Source of the DNA: Limnephilus marmoratus
Lineage: Eukaryota; Arthropoda; Insecta; Trichoptera; Limnephilidae
Length of the DNA: 64,000 bases
Direction: 5' to 3'
NCBI GenBank assembly: GCA_917880885.1
Contig: OU862927.1
Span: 20,353,450 to 20,417,449 of the forward strand
Below, piece by piece: positions 52,773 to 62,706 of this stretch. The position numbers and the translations under genes are program-made. The notes under the pieces are model-generated. The model had not been told where the DNA came from, made no database searches, and saw only the letters and a program-made list of their open reading frames with translations. Within the stretch, counting starts at the first letter, position 1; each line of letters opens with the position of its first letter.

Positions 52773-53504
52773 GATTTGTGATCTCTGTATACACAACTTT
52801 TTGAAAAAATTCCTGGTTTATTAATGAACTAACGAAGCCCTTAGAATTGAAAAAAGTCGTATATGCGGTTAAATGAATCCATTCGAGATTGGAGAAACGA
52901 AAGTTGCTCATATGAAAGTTATGGCTAAAGATATAATTATCGAATTAATCCCCTTTATAGTTAAAAGAAACAATTGCGAACTGCCAATGTATACACATAT
53001 GCCCCCCCATACACACAAGCCCCCCCCATACACACAAGCCTTGCTTAATTATGGGGGTACATCAAATATTCTACTATGTAATTAATTACTGTATAAAATT
53101 TATTTGTAATTTATGTACCTTCTATTACTAATAAAAAAAAAAAAAAAAAAAAAAATTATATATGAAAAATTAGTATTTCAACTCGACATTGTCAATTTAA
53201 TCGTACTTTTACGAAGCCGTTAGACGTTTAGGAATATCAATTCTCAGACAGATCTGCCAGTATTGCCATCGTAAAACGATTTCATATTTATTTTCATATT
53301 TTGTGTCAATATCTGTTTGGCTTTCGACAGCGCAACCGTGCTTGGGAAATTGATACAAAATCGTCCGTAGTGAAGTCTATCGATCCGGTATTGTTAAGTT
53401 AACGATTAGACCGTGCCCCGTGGAGCTCTAAAATACTTGAAATAACACTAGAATCTGCAGAATCGGGCGGTCCGTTTGATAGATCACCTCAACTTAACAA
53501 ATGA
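52773..53504. other. No gene; one poly-A-ended segment
   Basis: A segment ending at a 20-odd-base A run (about 53134-53155) may be a retroposed sequence of unknown origin. CCCCCCCATACACACAAGCC occurs as a short tandem at 53000-53040. The rest is AT-rich. Confidence 0.4.
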
Positions 53505-53645
53505 ATGGCAAACTTTGGATTAAACTTTGGTTCTACCGGTATTTCAATGGAAGGTCCTCTAAAGAACTTGCTTCATAGATGTATTCAGCGCCGGTGCATA
53601 GTCGGGAAACATGCCAACCGCGCGCCCAATATTTGTACACGATTT
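53505..53645 (+). pseudogene. LINE RT fragment (19669 family) hit by SINE S1
   Basis: Translated in shifting frames it gives FYRYFNGRSSKELASI and AGAHSRETCQPRAQYLYT, matching the section between SLEHRR and RTGRFYDSF in 19669-20300. SINE S1 begins at 53646. Confidence 0.7.
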
Positions 53646-54058
53646 GACGGCCGGTGTAGTCCAGCGGTAAGGCTCTTGACTCGCATTCTGAAGGTCGCGG
53701 GATCGAATCCCGGCGTGGAAAATAAATTTTATTTGATTAATTTGTGTTATTTCACAATTTATTCATTTAAAATAATGTATAGTATATTTGCGTCACTTTC
53801 CAGAGTGGAAGATACTTTCAGTATCGCCTTGGTGTAAGACCACCATTCAGAATTGAAACGTTGCTTGAAATGGCATTAGCCGTGTTTGGTGACCAGATCT
53901 GAATAGCCAGGTACATCATCACTTTCCTCTTCCCTATCTCCTTCCCTTCCCTACTACCTTCAGCCTCACAACAAACCCCAATTGGGGATGCCATAGTCTC
54001 ACTGGCTCCAGACGGGAGCAGCTGAGACTCTTGTGAGGTATCACTATAAAAAAAAACC
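53646..54058 (+). mobile_element. tRNA-derived SINE S1, second copy
   Basis: Head TAGTCCAGCGGTAAGGCTCT (box A) and GGATCGAATCCCGGC (box B); body CAGAGTGGAAGATACTTTCA, GACCACCATTCAGAATTGAA, CCCCAATTGGGGATGCCATA; short A tail. It is more complete in the head than in tail length compared with 34747-35220. Confidence 0.88.
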
Positions 54059-54069
54059 CTTCTACACTC

Positions 54070-54150
54070 ACTCCTTATTTTTCTCAAAAATACCTCCAAC
54101 CTTCACACTACACTCCCAAAGATGACTTGGGCCCTGATTGAAATTATTAG
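54070..54150 (+). mobile_element. Diverged retroposon tail
   Basis: TCCCAAAGATGACTTGGGCC and CTGATTGAAATTATT resemble the common retroposon 3' region. The tail end itself is lost. Confidence 0.45.
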
Positions 54151-54842
54151 CGATTTGAATGGAAACTGTTTTCGCAAATTTACGTGCGACCTTTCGACTC
54201 TTGGCTCAGGGATGTCAATAAAATTGATCATTTGTACAAAGATGAATTTTTGAGTATTAGAAAATGAAAAATCAACTGTTGCGGAAGAAAGACAAATGGA
54301 CCTTGCTTCTGGCCCACAGACACGCCCATAAGACACTTGTGCAAGTTTATCTGTTCAGTGGGTTTATAGGCAGGGCAATGTTCGCAATATTCTCCTTGCA
54401 TTATTAAGCGAATTATGAATGGGTAATGTTTACTGCAATTGGGTTGTTAAAATTATATACGAATGTTAAGCGGTTTGTAGCAAAAGTCTATACTTAGAAT
54501 AACAACGAAAATGATTTATTTATTAATTAATTGATTATTTTTTATTGATGTTTTTATTTAATGTTTAAAATAATGATTCCAATGTGTAAATTAGAAATTA
54601 ATAATTTTATTTCTAAATATTTAAATTTGAATAATGAAAATGTAAATTATTGCTGCCGCGACTGAACTGGCATTGGTTTTGAAATACACTTCCCGGGCGA
54701 CGACGCGACGCCCATTCCCGCCGCTCAAATCGAGTTTTTTTCTTGTTTCCAATCTGTGAACAATGGTACGCAAAGCATTCCACATTTTAAACTGCAAAAC
54801 ATTATATTCGAACGCAAGTAATTTTGTTCAATACTTAAATTA
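54151..54842. other. No gene; one MITE-end fragment
   Basis: GCCGCGACTGAACTGGCATT with GGTTTTGAAATACACTTCCC at 54654-54695 resembles the right end of the MITE at 58369-58771. The remainder is AT-rich. Confidence 0.45.
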
Positions 54843-55018
54843 GTTATTTGTTTTTGGGGTGTTATGCCGTGTTGCGTTACCTCCTTCTTTAGCCAAAGTT
54901 TCGGATACATCTACCAGATCTGCCGGATCTGCCTTGATGATGGACACTGCAACGCTGTCTGAAACGTTGGCTAAAAAAGGAGGTAGCGCAACACGGCATC
55001 ACCCCAAAAACAAATAAC
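54843..55018. repeat. Large hairpin repeat (22632 family)
   Basis: GTTATTTGTTTTTGGGGTGT, GCCGTGTTGCGTTACCTCCT pair with AGGAGGTAGCGCAACACGGC and CCCCAAAAACAAATAAC. Core TTGATGATGGACACTGCAAC, GCTGTCTGAAACGTTGG: one stem II base is changed relative to 22750. Confidence 0.75.
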
Positions 55019-55796
55019 GAAAATACTTTTGGCCGTGAAAATCTTAAAACGTATCTTAAATTACGGTATTTGTAAGCAGGAGCTTTGAACGTTGCGTGGT
55101 TTTCAAGTAAACTCGTATCATAAACCTGAGAGGTTACTCATAGGAAAGAAAGTATGTACATTTTTATTTATTTAGATATGTTTTATGTATTGCCTTGTGC
55201 CTGGTAGTCCAGTGATATAAGCACTTCACTCTAAAATCGAGAAATAGAGAGACAATAATATTATACATACGAGTTCAATAAATAGCACAAGTAAAAAATA
55301 AGATATCTAAAATAATTGGAACCCTTCTGTACATTAATCTGAGCGTTGGGATAAACCATAGGTAATACAAACAACGGAGATGGGTCGTGAAGCGTTGCTA
55401 AGACCATTCACTACGCACAGCGACGTCCCGCCTTTGTATCTACCTACATACCAAATAGGGTGGATCGCCATTGTATGGAAATTTTTTATTTTTATAAATC
55501 ATTTTTCGCGGGGTGCGGAATAGATGCTCTAGGTATATATAATTAAGCATACAAAATATCAATTTACAATTTTGATAACAAGTACTGCCACAAAGCAGTT
55601 GAATTATTTACAATCTGGTAAAAAATTGTCCCTTTTTAAAACAGTTTTGTGTCAATATGAATACTTTAATTTTTACTTTTACGTTTCATAATGAATAAAA
55701 ATTGCCGCGCCTTAAATAATAACATTTAAAAAAATTGATATTCATTATTAATCCCGCGAAAATTTGACAAATTGCTGAGTCCACTTTCGCGCACTA
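55019..55796. other. No gene; possible degenerate tRNA-like head
   Basis: CTGGTAGTCCAGTGATATAA at 55200 followed by CGAGTTCAATA about 70 bases later could be an eroded SINE head. Otherwise AT-rich. Confidence 0.35.
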
Positions 55797-56895
55797 TACC
55801 AAGAAACGCAACAAACATCTTTAGATCAACCGTCCGCATCTCGCAGTACAGTTTCAAGTTTTACTAACGTTGATCTTCCAACTAACCAACAATACTTGGC
55901 TTCATCTACTTCTTCTTCTGATGTAATAAATCCAACAGACAGTAGACTATCTGTTGTATCCAGAACATTGGATCGATACAGTATTTCTGATCGGGCGGGT
56001 GCTGCCATCGTCTGCCCTACAATGCAAGATATTGGATTAGTGACAACAGATAATCTAACAAACGTGGTCGTTCGTAATAAGATTCAACGTGCTCGTGCCA
56101 AAACTAGGACCACACTGCCTGACTGCCATCAATCAGCCCCATTTTGATTCGTGCATTTGCATATCGTTTGAAGGTTGAAAGGATAAAACATTAATCATGT
56201 AGGATGGACGCAGAAAAGTTGTGATAGAAGAACATATCAGTCTTTTGAAAGGACCTGGCTCACAATACATTGGCCACATAGGCGTTAAGTTCGGTGATAC
56301 TAAAACAATAGCTCACAAATTGTTTGCATATTTTGTGGCAAAATCCATTGATTTAGCGTGCATCGTGGCTATCGGATGTGACGGAAAAGCAGTTAATACT
56401 GGAACTAAGTCTGGCATTATTCGACTTCTTGAAGGAAAGCTCCATCGTCCACTTCAGTGGTTGGTCTGTCAAATACATGCCAACGAGTTAGGTTTGAGAC
56501 ACCTTTTCGAATACCTTGATGGAACGACAACAGGTCCTAGAAGCTTTAGCGACCAACTAAGAAAGTTACTCAAGAACTGTGAACATCTTCCTGTGATAGA
56601 ATTTCAAGCAATAGAATGCAACTTACCGGACATTACAAAATCCCGTGACGACCTTAGCACAGACCAGCTTTATTTATTGGAAATGTGCCGAGCAATCGCC
56701 GAAGGACAATGTAACGAAAACTTAGCCAAAAGAAACCCTGGTAAAATCTGTCATTTGCGTTTGTTAACAACAGCCAATACTATTCTCCGACTTTACGTTT
56801 CAACCAAGAATCCGACAGAAAATCAGGTGATATTGGCTGAATTTATGCTAAGAGTGTATACTCCGATGTGGTTTAAAATAAAAAAATACACACAA
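55797..56895 (+). pseudogene. Transposon-type protein of unknown class, broken
   Basis: The first frame (55797-56147) includes SRTLDRYSISDRAGAAIVCP, TMQDIGLVTTDNLTNVV and RNKIQRARAKTR. After a shift and a stop (LIM-stop-DGRRKVVIEEHISLLK) a 225-codon frame (56221-56895) has YIGHIGVKFGDTKTIAHKLF, ALxCxVAIGCDG-like VAIGCDGKAVNTGTKSGIIR, PLQWLVCQIHANELGLRHLF, GTTTGPRSF, LSTDQLYLLEMC and NPGKICHLRLLTTANTILRL. I recall this combination from repetitive insect proteins, probably of transposon origin. GCDG and the H-N-E block suggest an RNase H-like fold by inference only. The C-terminus is truncated after MWFKIK. Confidence 0.7.
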
Positions 56896-56974
56896 TAACA
56901 AAATATGCGTTAAGAAAATGAAGATAATGTGGGTAGTTCTTAGTCGAAGTATGATACAGTTAAAAATTACCGAA

Positions 56975-57130
56975 TCGGTTATCGACATCTCGGCGCAGTG
57001 GTTAGCGCAATTGCCCGGAAAGCGAGAGGTCCTGACTCCTGGGTTCGAGTCCCAGAGGTACAAATTTCTTTTTCTGATTTTTCTGTTTCCAGATTTTCGA
57101 TTGAGTTTCGCTAATATTGTCTTCATTTAA
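56975..57130 (+). mobile_element. tRNA-like SINE head (family S5)
   Basis: TCGGCGCAGTGGTTAGCGCA (box A) and GGTTCGAGTCCCAGAGG (box B) at 57001-57058; the spacing is too long for a functional tRNA. The end at 57097-57126 is, inverted, identical over 23 bases to the start of the transposase relic at 15021. Confidence 0.6.
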
Positions 57131-57634
57131 TCAAAAAATAAACAATTTTCGCCACAAGTGTTTTAAAAACACGTAACAGTGATTCACATTATGAAGATGC
57201 AATAAGGTCGAATATAATTGTTTCTGAGGATGTCGTCATCGTTAATCTGGTAGATAACTTAATTCGAGTAAGTTTCGAGGAATCTTATTTTTTCAATGAT
57301 TCGTGGTGTATTTTTTCGGTTTGAAATTGGTTTTATGAAAATTTCAAGATTGTGTTTATCTCGTTAGGCGCTCTAAATGGAAGAAAATCTGTTACCTATT
57401 TAAAAAAAATTATTCTACTTTCTTTTCTGTCAGAATAAAGTCACCAGCCGCTATTACGGCATCAACGTGTTTTTAATATAAACGGCGCTATACAAATTAT
57501 CTAAAAATTATTGTTATAGTTAATCTCATTGAAGGTATGGAGATCGTACTGGAAGTTTGTCATACAACGAATAATTAATTTACAAAAAATATCAAATAAC
57601 TGATTTTCCTAGTGATTCTGATTTTGTTTTACCT
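57131..57634. other. No gene
   Basis: AT-rich. No feature recognised. Confidence 0.4.
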
Positions 57635-57890
57635 TAGCTCCAAACAGGAGACTCGAGGAAAATATTCCCCCCCAGGGCCTATGTCATCTTTGGGGATGCT
57701 GTGTGTATTTTGAGAAAAGGAAGGAGATGAAAGTCTGGAAAGGGAAAAGGTATGACGGTTGGGCAGGAACCTGGGTTTCAGTATCTCCAGGAGTGACGGG
57801 GGTGTGAATCAATCTCTCCCTCTGCTTTGCAAGGCTCCCCTGCATCCGAGAGAATTCTGCTGGAGAGGTCAAAAGGTCTTTTTAAAACTA
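57635..57890 (-). mobile_element. SINE-like retroposon, 3' half
   Basis: Inverse of TGTTTGGAGCTAAGGTAAAA at the left edge, then CATAGGCCCTGGGGGGGAAT, CTGGAGATACTGAAACCCAG and a part corresponding to the cagtgagagag region. The head is missing. Confidence 0.75.
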
Positions 57891-58368
57891 ACATGTCTGT
57901 TATTAGGACCGAATTATACAGGCCACTGGCATGAATTTCGCATTTCAATTATTAATATGCATGCCTCTTCCTTTGTAGTTAAGTAGGTACTTGCCGTACT
58001 TTAAAATTTTGCTGCCATTTCAAATCTCCCCTGCATTCCCAACGCAAAGACGACGTAGTAAATGTTATGAAGTCATTTAATTTCCAGAAATAACATTGTA
58101 AATATTAAGTTTTAAGGCTTTAGTACCATCACCAGTATAAAATTATGTATTTTTTAACGAAAAATACATAATACGTTAAATTTGGCATAGATAAGATATT
58201 CACCAGAAGTTTTTGTGATACGCGTGCGGTTTTTCAAGAACATCTACTTCTGTTTGTACGTTTGTGTAGTACAACCACAAACGTTTTCTTTGATATAACG
58301 ATAATCGCATATTAGGGTGTGCTGTGGCTATCGAGAATCGGTTTTTGAGATATTATTTGTTCTCGGGG
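57891..58368. other. No gene
   Basis: No feature recognised. Confidence 0.4.
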
Positions 58369-58771
58369 GGTAACCGTATTGCGTATTTACAATCCCTACC
58401 GCGTTTCAGTCGCTTTAAATTTTCAATATCAAAATTTAAATATTTAGAAATAAAATTAATTACTTCTAATATACACACTGGAAAGATTATTTTATCTAGA
58501 TTTTAGAACAATTTTTGTTTTTGCAAAGTCATAAAAAATTATCAATACAGAGGTGTATTTACAATATATGGGAATAATATTAAAATTTAAATATTTAGAG
58601 ATAAAATTATTAATTTCTAATATACACATCAGAAAGATTATTTTATCTAGATTTTAGAACAATTTTTGTTTTTGCAATGTGATAAAAAATAACCAATATA
58701 GAGGTATATTTAAAATGCAAACTGTCGTTACCGCGACTGAATCGGTATAGGTTTTGTAAATACGCAACCGG
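58369..58771. mobile_element. MITE with internal 150-bp tandem duplication
   Basis: GGTAACCGTATTGCGTATTT ... ACCGCGTTTCAGTCGC on the left is mirrored by CGCGACTGAATCGGTATAGG ... AAATACGCAACCGG on the right (about 40 bp, imperfect). The interior consists of two about 150-bp units (58427-58575, 58580-58720) sharing AAATTTAAATATTTAGA and TTATTTTATCTAGATTTTAG. Confidence 0.7.
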
Positions 58772-58810
58772 ATTAAGCAGGACAGTGAAACACAGAACAC
58801 ATTTAATAAT

Positions 58811-58892
58811 AGGTTAGGTTTTGCAAGTCTTGCAAAACCTAACTTAACCTATCTAAGTCTTAGATAGGTTAGGTTAGGTTTAGGTTTTGTTG
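58811..58892. repeat. Double hairpin with TTAGG-type repeats
   Basis: AGGTTAGGTTTTGCAAG pairs with CTTGCAAAACCTAACTT across one base. Right after it AACCTATCTAAG pairs with CTTAGATAGGTT across one base. TTAGGTTAGGTTTAGG follows. This is too short for interstitial telomeric DNA. Confidence 0.75.
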
Positions 58893-59336
58893 TTTATTTG
58901 TTATTTTTGTTCACTTGTCTTAATGTTATTTTTATTATTTTAATCTATTTATAAAATACATGTTACATATGTTACACATTTACGTAGACATTTATAGGTT
59001 AGATACATTAAATCACCATACTAGGCGGCTGCCTGCTTCATGGTGACCAATGAAGGATAGTTACTTTGAGTGAAGTCTAGTGTAAACACATGGTACGTAT
59101 GTAATGATGTTGAAAATTGGTAAAGTTATAATAAAAAATAGAAAAAAGAAAAATAAGTGCGTAAGGATAAGATTATGAAAATTTACATATCAATATTTTA
59201 AATTTTATATTTATTTTATATAAAATTTAAAATAAGACAGCATAAAGGATTTTAAAATAAAATTGCGAAGATATGTGATTGATTTGGTATAGATGTGTTA
59301 TTTTAAGTGTTGTTATGCGCCACGTTGCGCGCCCGT
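58893..59336. other. No gene
   Basis: AT-rich, no open frame. CGCCACGTTGCGCGCCCGT at 59319-59336 directly flanks the LTR. Confidence 0.4.
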
Positions 59337-60091
59337 TGTTATGATGGGCCCTAAACATGTCCCAGGCCAGCTCACAGCAGAGACAAAAGTACCCTCTATT
59401 CCAGGGGCAGGTCGCACGAATGCTTCGGAACTCTCATCTCCCCACGGTCGTCCGGGAAATACACTCTAGGAAATGCTCCTGCCGAGGCAGAATAACAACA
59501 GGATTGAGTTAAATAGATTCATGTATTGCAAATTCAAAACACAGTTTCATAGGTTATTACAGTACAATTCAACACAAGAAACGCATATTACACAAACCTA
59601 GCTATCGTGTTTATACCTCGTGATCTCTGAATCGAAACTCCCTGAGTGATGGCTTTTCGCGAGGGTTTACAGTCTATCGTTAAAGGACACAAACAGAAGA
59701 GGGAATATTTGTACAGCTTACATGATGTTCGGGGATCCACGCCTTCCGGGCTCAGCAGGGGGCACTTCCGAGTCTAGGACAGGACCCGAAGTTCACACAG
59801 GCATGGCAGAATACCAGCGCTAAAACCCGTATGTACTTCAATTAACATCGCAGATGTAATTGCGTTCAAATTGGTCGACAGAAATTAGCCGCGAACTCGG
59901 TGTTCGATCCGGGGGAGCGTAACGTGTTCCCGAGGCCGCTTGCAATTCTCGACTGGCCGGACGCGTTGGTGCGCGCGGGCGTGCAGAGAGGGGAGGAGGT
60001 AGGAAGCAGGAAACAGGGGGGAGCGTAGTGTTTCTGTCCGCGGTGGAGCTCCCGTGGGCTCGAATTCTGTCGTTTAGGGCGTACCATAACA
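59337..60091 (-). mobile_element. 3' LTR of a minus-strand LTR retrotransposon
   Basis: On the minus strand the 755-bp LTR starts TGTTATGGTACGCCC and ends GCCCATCATAACA, so it has TGTTATG/CATAACA borders. A polypurine tract (GGGGGGAAG) directly precedes it on the minus strand (60092-60100), fixing it as the 3' LTR with the internal region to the right. TATAAACACG (about 59615) is a candidate TATA box. Border and tract style suggest Ty3/Gypsy. It is GC-richer than the window average. Confidence 0.82.
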
Positions 60092-60100
60092 CTTCCCCCC
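60092..60100 (-). promoter_or_regulatory. Polypurine tract
   Basis: Minus strand GGGGGGAAG abutting the LTR start TGTTATGG. This is the usual site of plus-strand DNA priming in LTR retrotransposons. Confidence 0.75.
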
Positions 60101-60314
60101 GCGCTTGGAAAAAAAGCGACGTGGCAATGGAGCTGTAGGGAAAAAAAATCCTCTTATGCTTCCATCGGGGTTTTTGAGAGATTCGTTGCTTGAGAGATTG
60201 CCTAGCTAGAACATACAGTTTATGCTATAGTTTAGGTCACAATGTTTGTAGGGAATGGATGGGGGTACATAGAATGTTTGGAAAAGACAACTTTGGGGAA
60301 AGTACATGGTGTAA

Positions 60315-60486
60315 AACAACATACAAGGTTATGCAATTGAAAATAACAATACACATGGTTATGCAATTGAAAAAATGACAATACACATGGTTATGCAATT
60401 GAAAAAAATGACAATACACATGGTTATGCAATTGAAAAAAATGACAATACACATGGTTATGCAATTGAAAGAATGACAATACATTT
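60315..60486. repeat. Tandem repeat, about 36 bp x 5
   Basis: Units ACAATACACATGGTTATGCA ATTGAAAAAATG repeat about five times with small length differences in the A run. The reverse frame reads as a repetitive HNHVYCHFF peptide, a by-product of the repeat. Confidence 0.85.
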
Positions 60487-62336
60487 GTACAAGAGAAGAG
60501 AAAAGGTGTGATTCTAAGGTTTCATTGGTCTGGGAGCTAAGTTTGCGAAGCGTGGATTTGTTTGGTTTCGGAGAATTTCGAAGAAAAGGACGTGGTTTCA
60601 CAGATTCTAAGGATTACATTATCACTGCAATCAGACCCATTTGAGATAACACTCAAGAGTACACTTAGGCCTTAGAAAACACCTGGTTTGGTTGAAGACG
60701 TTGAAGTTCACAAAGTGGAGACTGTGGTTGCTGTGCCGCGACTATGGTTACAGAGGCCATTGAAGAGAAGAATCCAGTATCTGCAGACATGCCAGTACGA
60801 ATCCTAAGTGTTATTATGGTAAACACGGATCGTATATAATGGTTATTGAGGCATAATGTAGCTCAAGATAACTTGTATTGGTACGCATTCAGCGAATACT
60901 GGTGGGTCAAGGTAATGATGGTTTACACATGACGATATATGCGTCACTGCATGACAGAGCAAGAGACGGCAAGGTTGGCATTGATAGCAAGAGTAAGAAC
61001 AAACCTAGGAGCTAGCGTACCCAAAAGGTAGTTTAGAGTGTCATAATGTATGGTGGGACAACTCAGCTTGCTGTGGCACGACAAGACAACATACATATGA
61101 GCGGTATGGTCTGTGCTTTCAGGAACAAATACGTAGAAAATGGCAGCAGGAGGGACCTTGTAACCACAGCGCGTGCTGTCAGGAAGTGAAGCTCAGCTTG
61201 GCTGTCGGTGATGACATCCGCCTGGGCTTCTTTTTAAATCCGGGAGAAATTATTATTAGAGCAAAATTCTTGAAGTTTACCTGCCTAGGGACCAATGAAG
61301 AAAAGGTTTGGAGAGAAACAAAATGTGTCCAGAAAATGAAATAAACGAAATTTTAACCACCGACTCAGAGAGTGACGAAGAGAGATTCCTAACTAAATTG
61401 TGATTACATGAACATTTTCCTTTTCCAGGATGACTTGGCGCTTGCCGAGTGACAATGTGTCTTGGTTAAAAAACAACCGGCCCTCTATGGCCTATGTTAA
61501 CATAAGATGGTAACATTTTCGTAGAATTTCAAAGAACAAGACAAAGAATCGTGAACTAGTCACGGCAAAGGGAAACCAATTCATGAATAAAGGTTGTCAA
61601 AAAGGAGACAGACGCTACGCCAAGTGCATATCGTACATATCCAACATTCATGAATGTGTTTCGTAGAATTGAGAAAGAGAAAAAAGGTGAGATATATGCA
61701 GAGATTGAGGGGGAAAACCTGTAGATAACCGGACAGTTACCTATTCGAACTCCAAGTGAGGGCGAAATATGGTCAACGACAGATTTTTCACTTCATAACA
61801 TAATCTGAGAACATGGGGGAATGGGGGGGAGGAGGGGAGAAGGGAGACGAGTTACGAAATTTGCTAGAGACTGGACTAATTTCCAATTCAAGCTCTATGT
61901 GAAAATGAAACATAATCAACCAGCAGATTTCCTGACTCTTTACATTTATCAGAAAAGGGTGAGGAGAAATTTGAATACACATTATAACAAAGAGGCTAAT
62001 CTTTCGCGTGTATTGGGCAAAAGATTAGGGGTCATTTTAAAACTTCTACATGATTGTGAGAAAAGACAGACCCTTGCTCCAATTTCACAAACCTGGGGGT
62101 TTTCTTATTCGTTCTCCAGACAACGAGTTAGGTGGTTTTGTGCTCAATCGACTAACTCCCACAGCACTATGCCCCATAATTGACAGTGAAGCTGAAAACT
62201 AGTCCTTTTGGGATAGTAGATATTCCTGGGCTTCTTTCCTTTTGCAAAGAAGTAAAAAACAGGAAGTCCACGGGCATCGGCGTTGAATGACAACAAAGGG
62301 TTGTGGACTACATTTCGTAGATCGCACACAAAAGGT

Positions 62337-62706
62337 TTGATATTATTTCGTTCGCACGACTCATGGTAAGTGTTTTAACGTCTCCACGTATGGTGTACAA
62401 AATATGTAAGTACACACAAGATATAACTCAATTATAGACAGAAGTCAAAGAGCTTATACAATGCATCTTAAAGAAGATGGCAAAGCCGATATTATGTCGT
62501 TCACACGAATCACGGTAAGTGTTTTAACGTCTCCACGTGTAGTGTACAGAGTTTATACACAATTATACATAAAAGCGGTGCTCACGGCAAATAAATGACG
62601 CACGACCAGAACAGGTTATACAAAAGGGTGGTACTCATGGCAAATATGTCACACGACCAAAATAGAATGTACAAAACGGTACTCATGACAAATATGTCAC
62701 ACGACC
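62337..62706. repeat. Two sets of direct repeats in LTR element interior
   Basis: GTAAGTGTTTTAACGTCTCC with its surroundings (TTCGTTCGCACGACTCATG) occurs at about 62340-62395 and again at 62485-62550. Then GGTACTCATGGCAAATATGT CACACGACCA-type units of about 55 bases recur three times at 62575-62706. Confidence 0.75.

Noticed and set aside
56221..56895. Intact host gene near 56 kb
   Set aside because: The upstream part is in another frame with a stop between, and the C-terminus is cut off. The family looks repetitive, so I call it a transposon-type pseudogene.
57001..57058. Functional tRNA gene
   Set aside because: Box A and box B are present but the arms do not fold at tRNA length. The same holds for heads at 34747, 53646, 48532, 450 and 46912. 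SINE heads fit better.
60315..60486. CRISPR-like array
   Set aside because: Units abut without unique spacers, and the context is an insect LTR element.
60237..60601. Histidine/phenylalanine-rich repetitive open frames
   Set aside because: They are the translation of a 36-bp tandem repeat, open only because the unit length is close to a multiple of three.
61824..62183. 120-codon plus-strand open frame as a gene
   Set aside because: It lies antisense to the inferred LTR element, starts in a G-rich tract, and shows no known motif.
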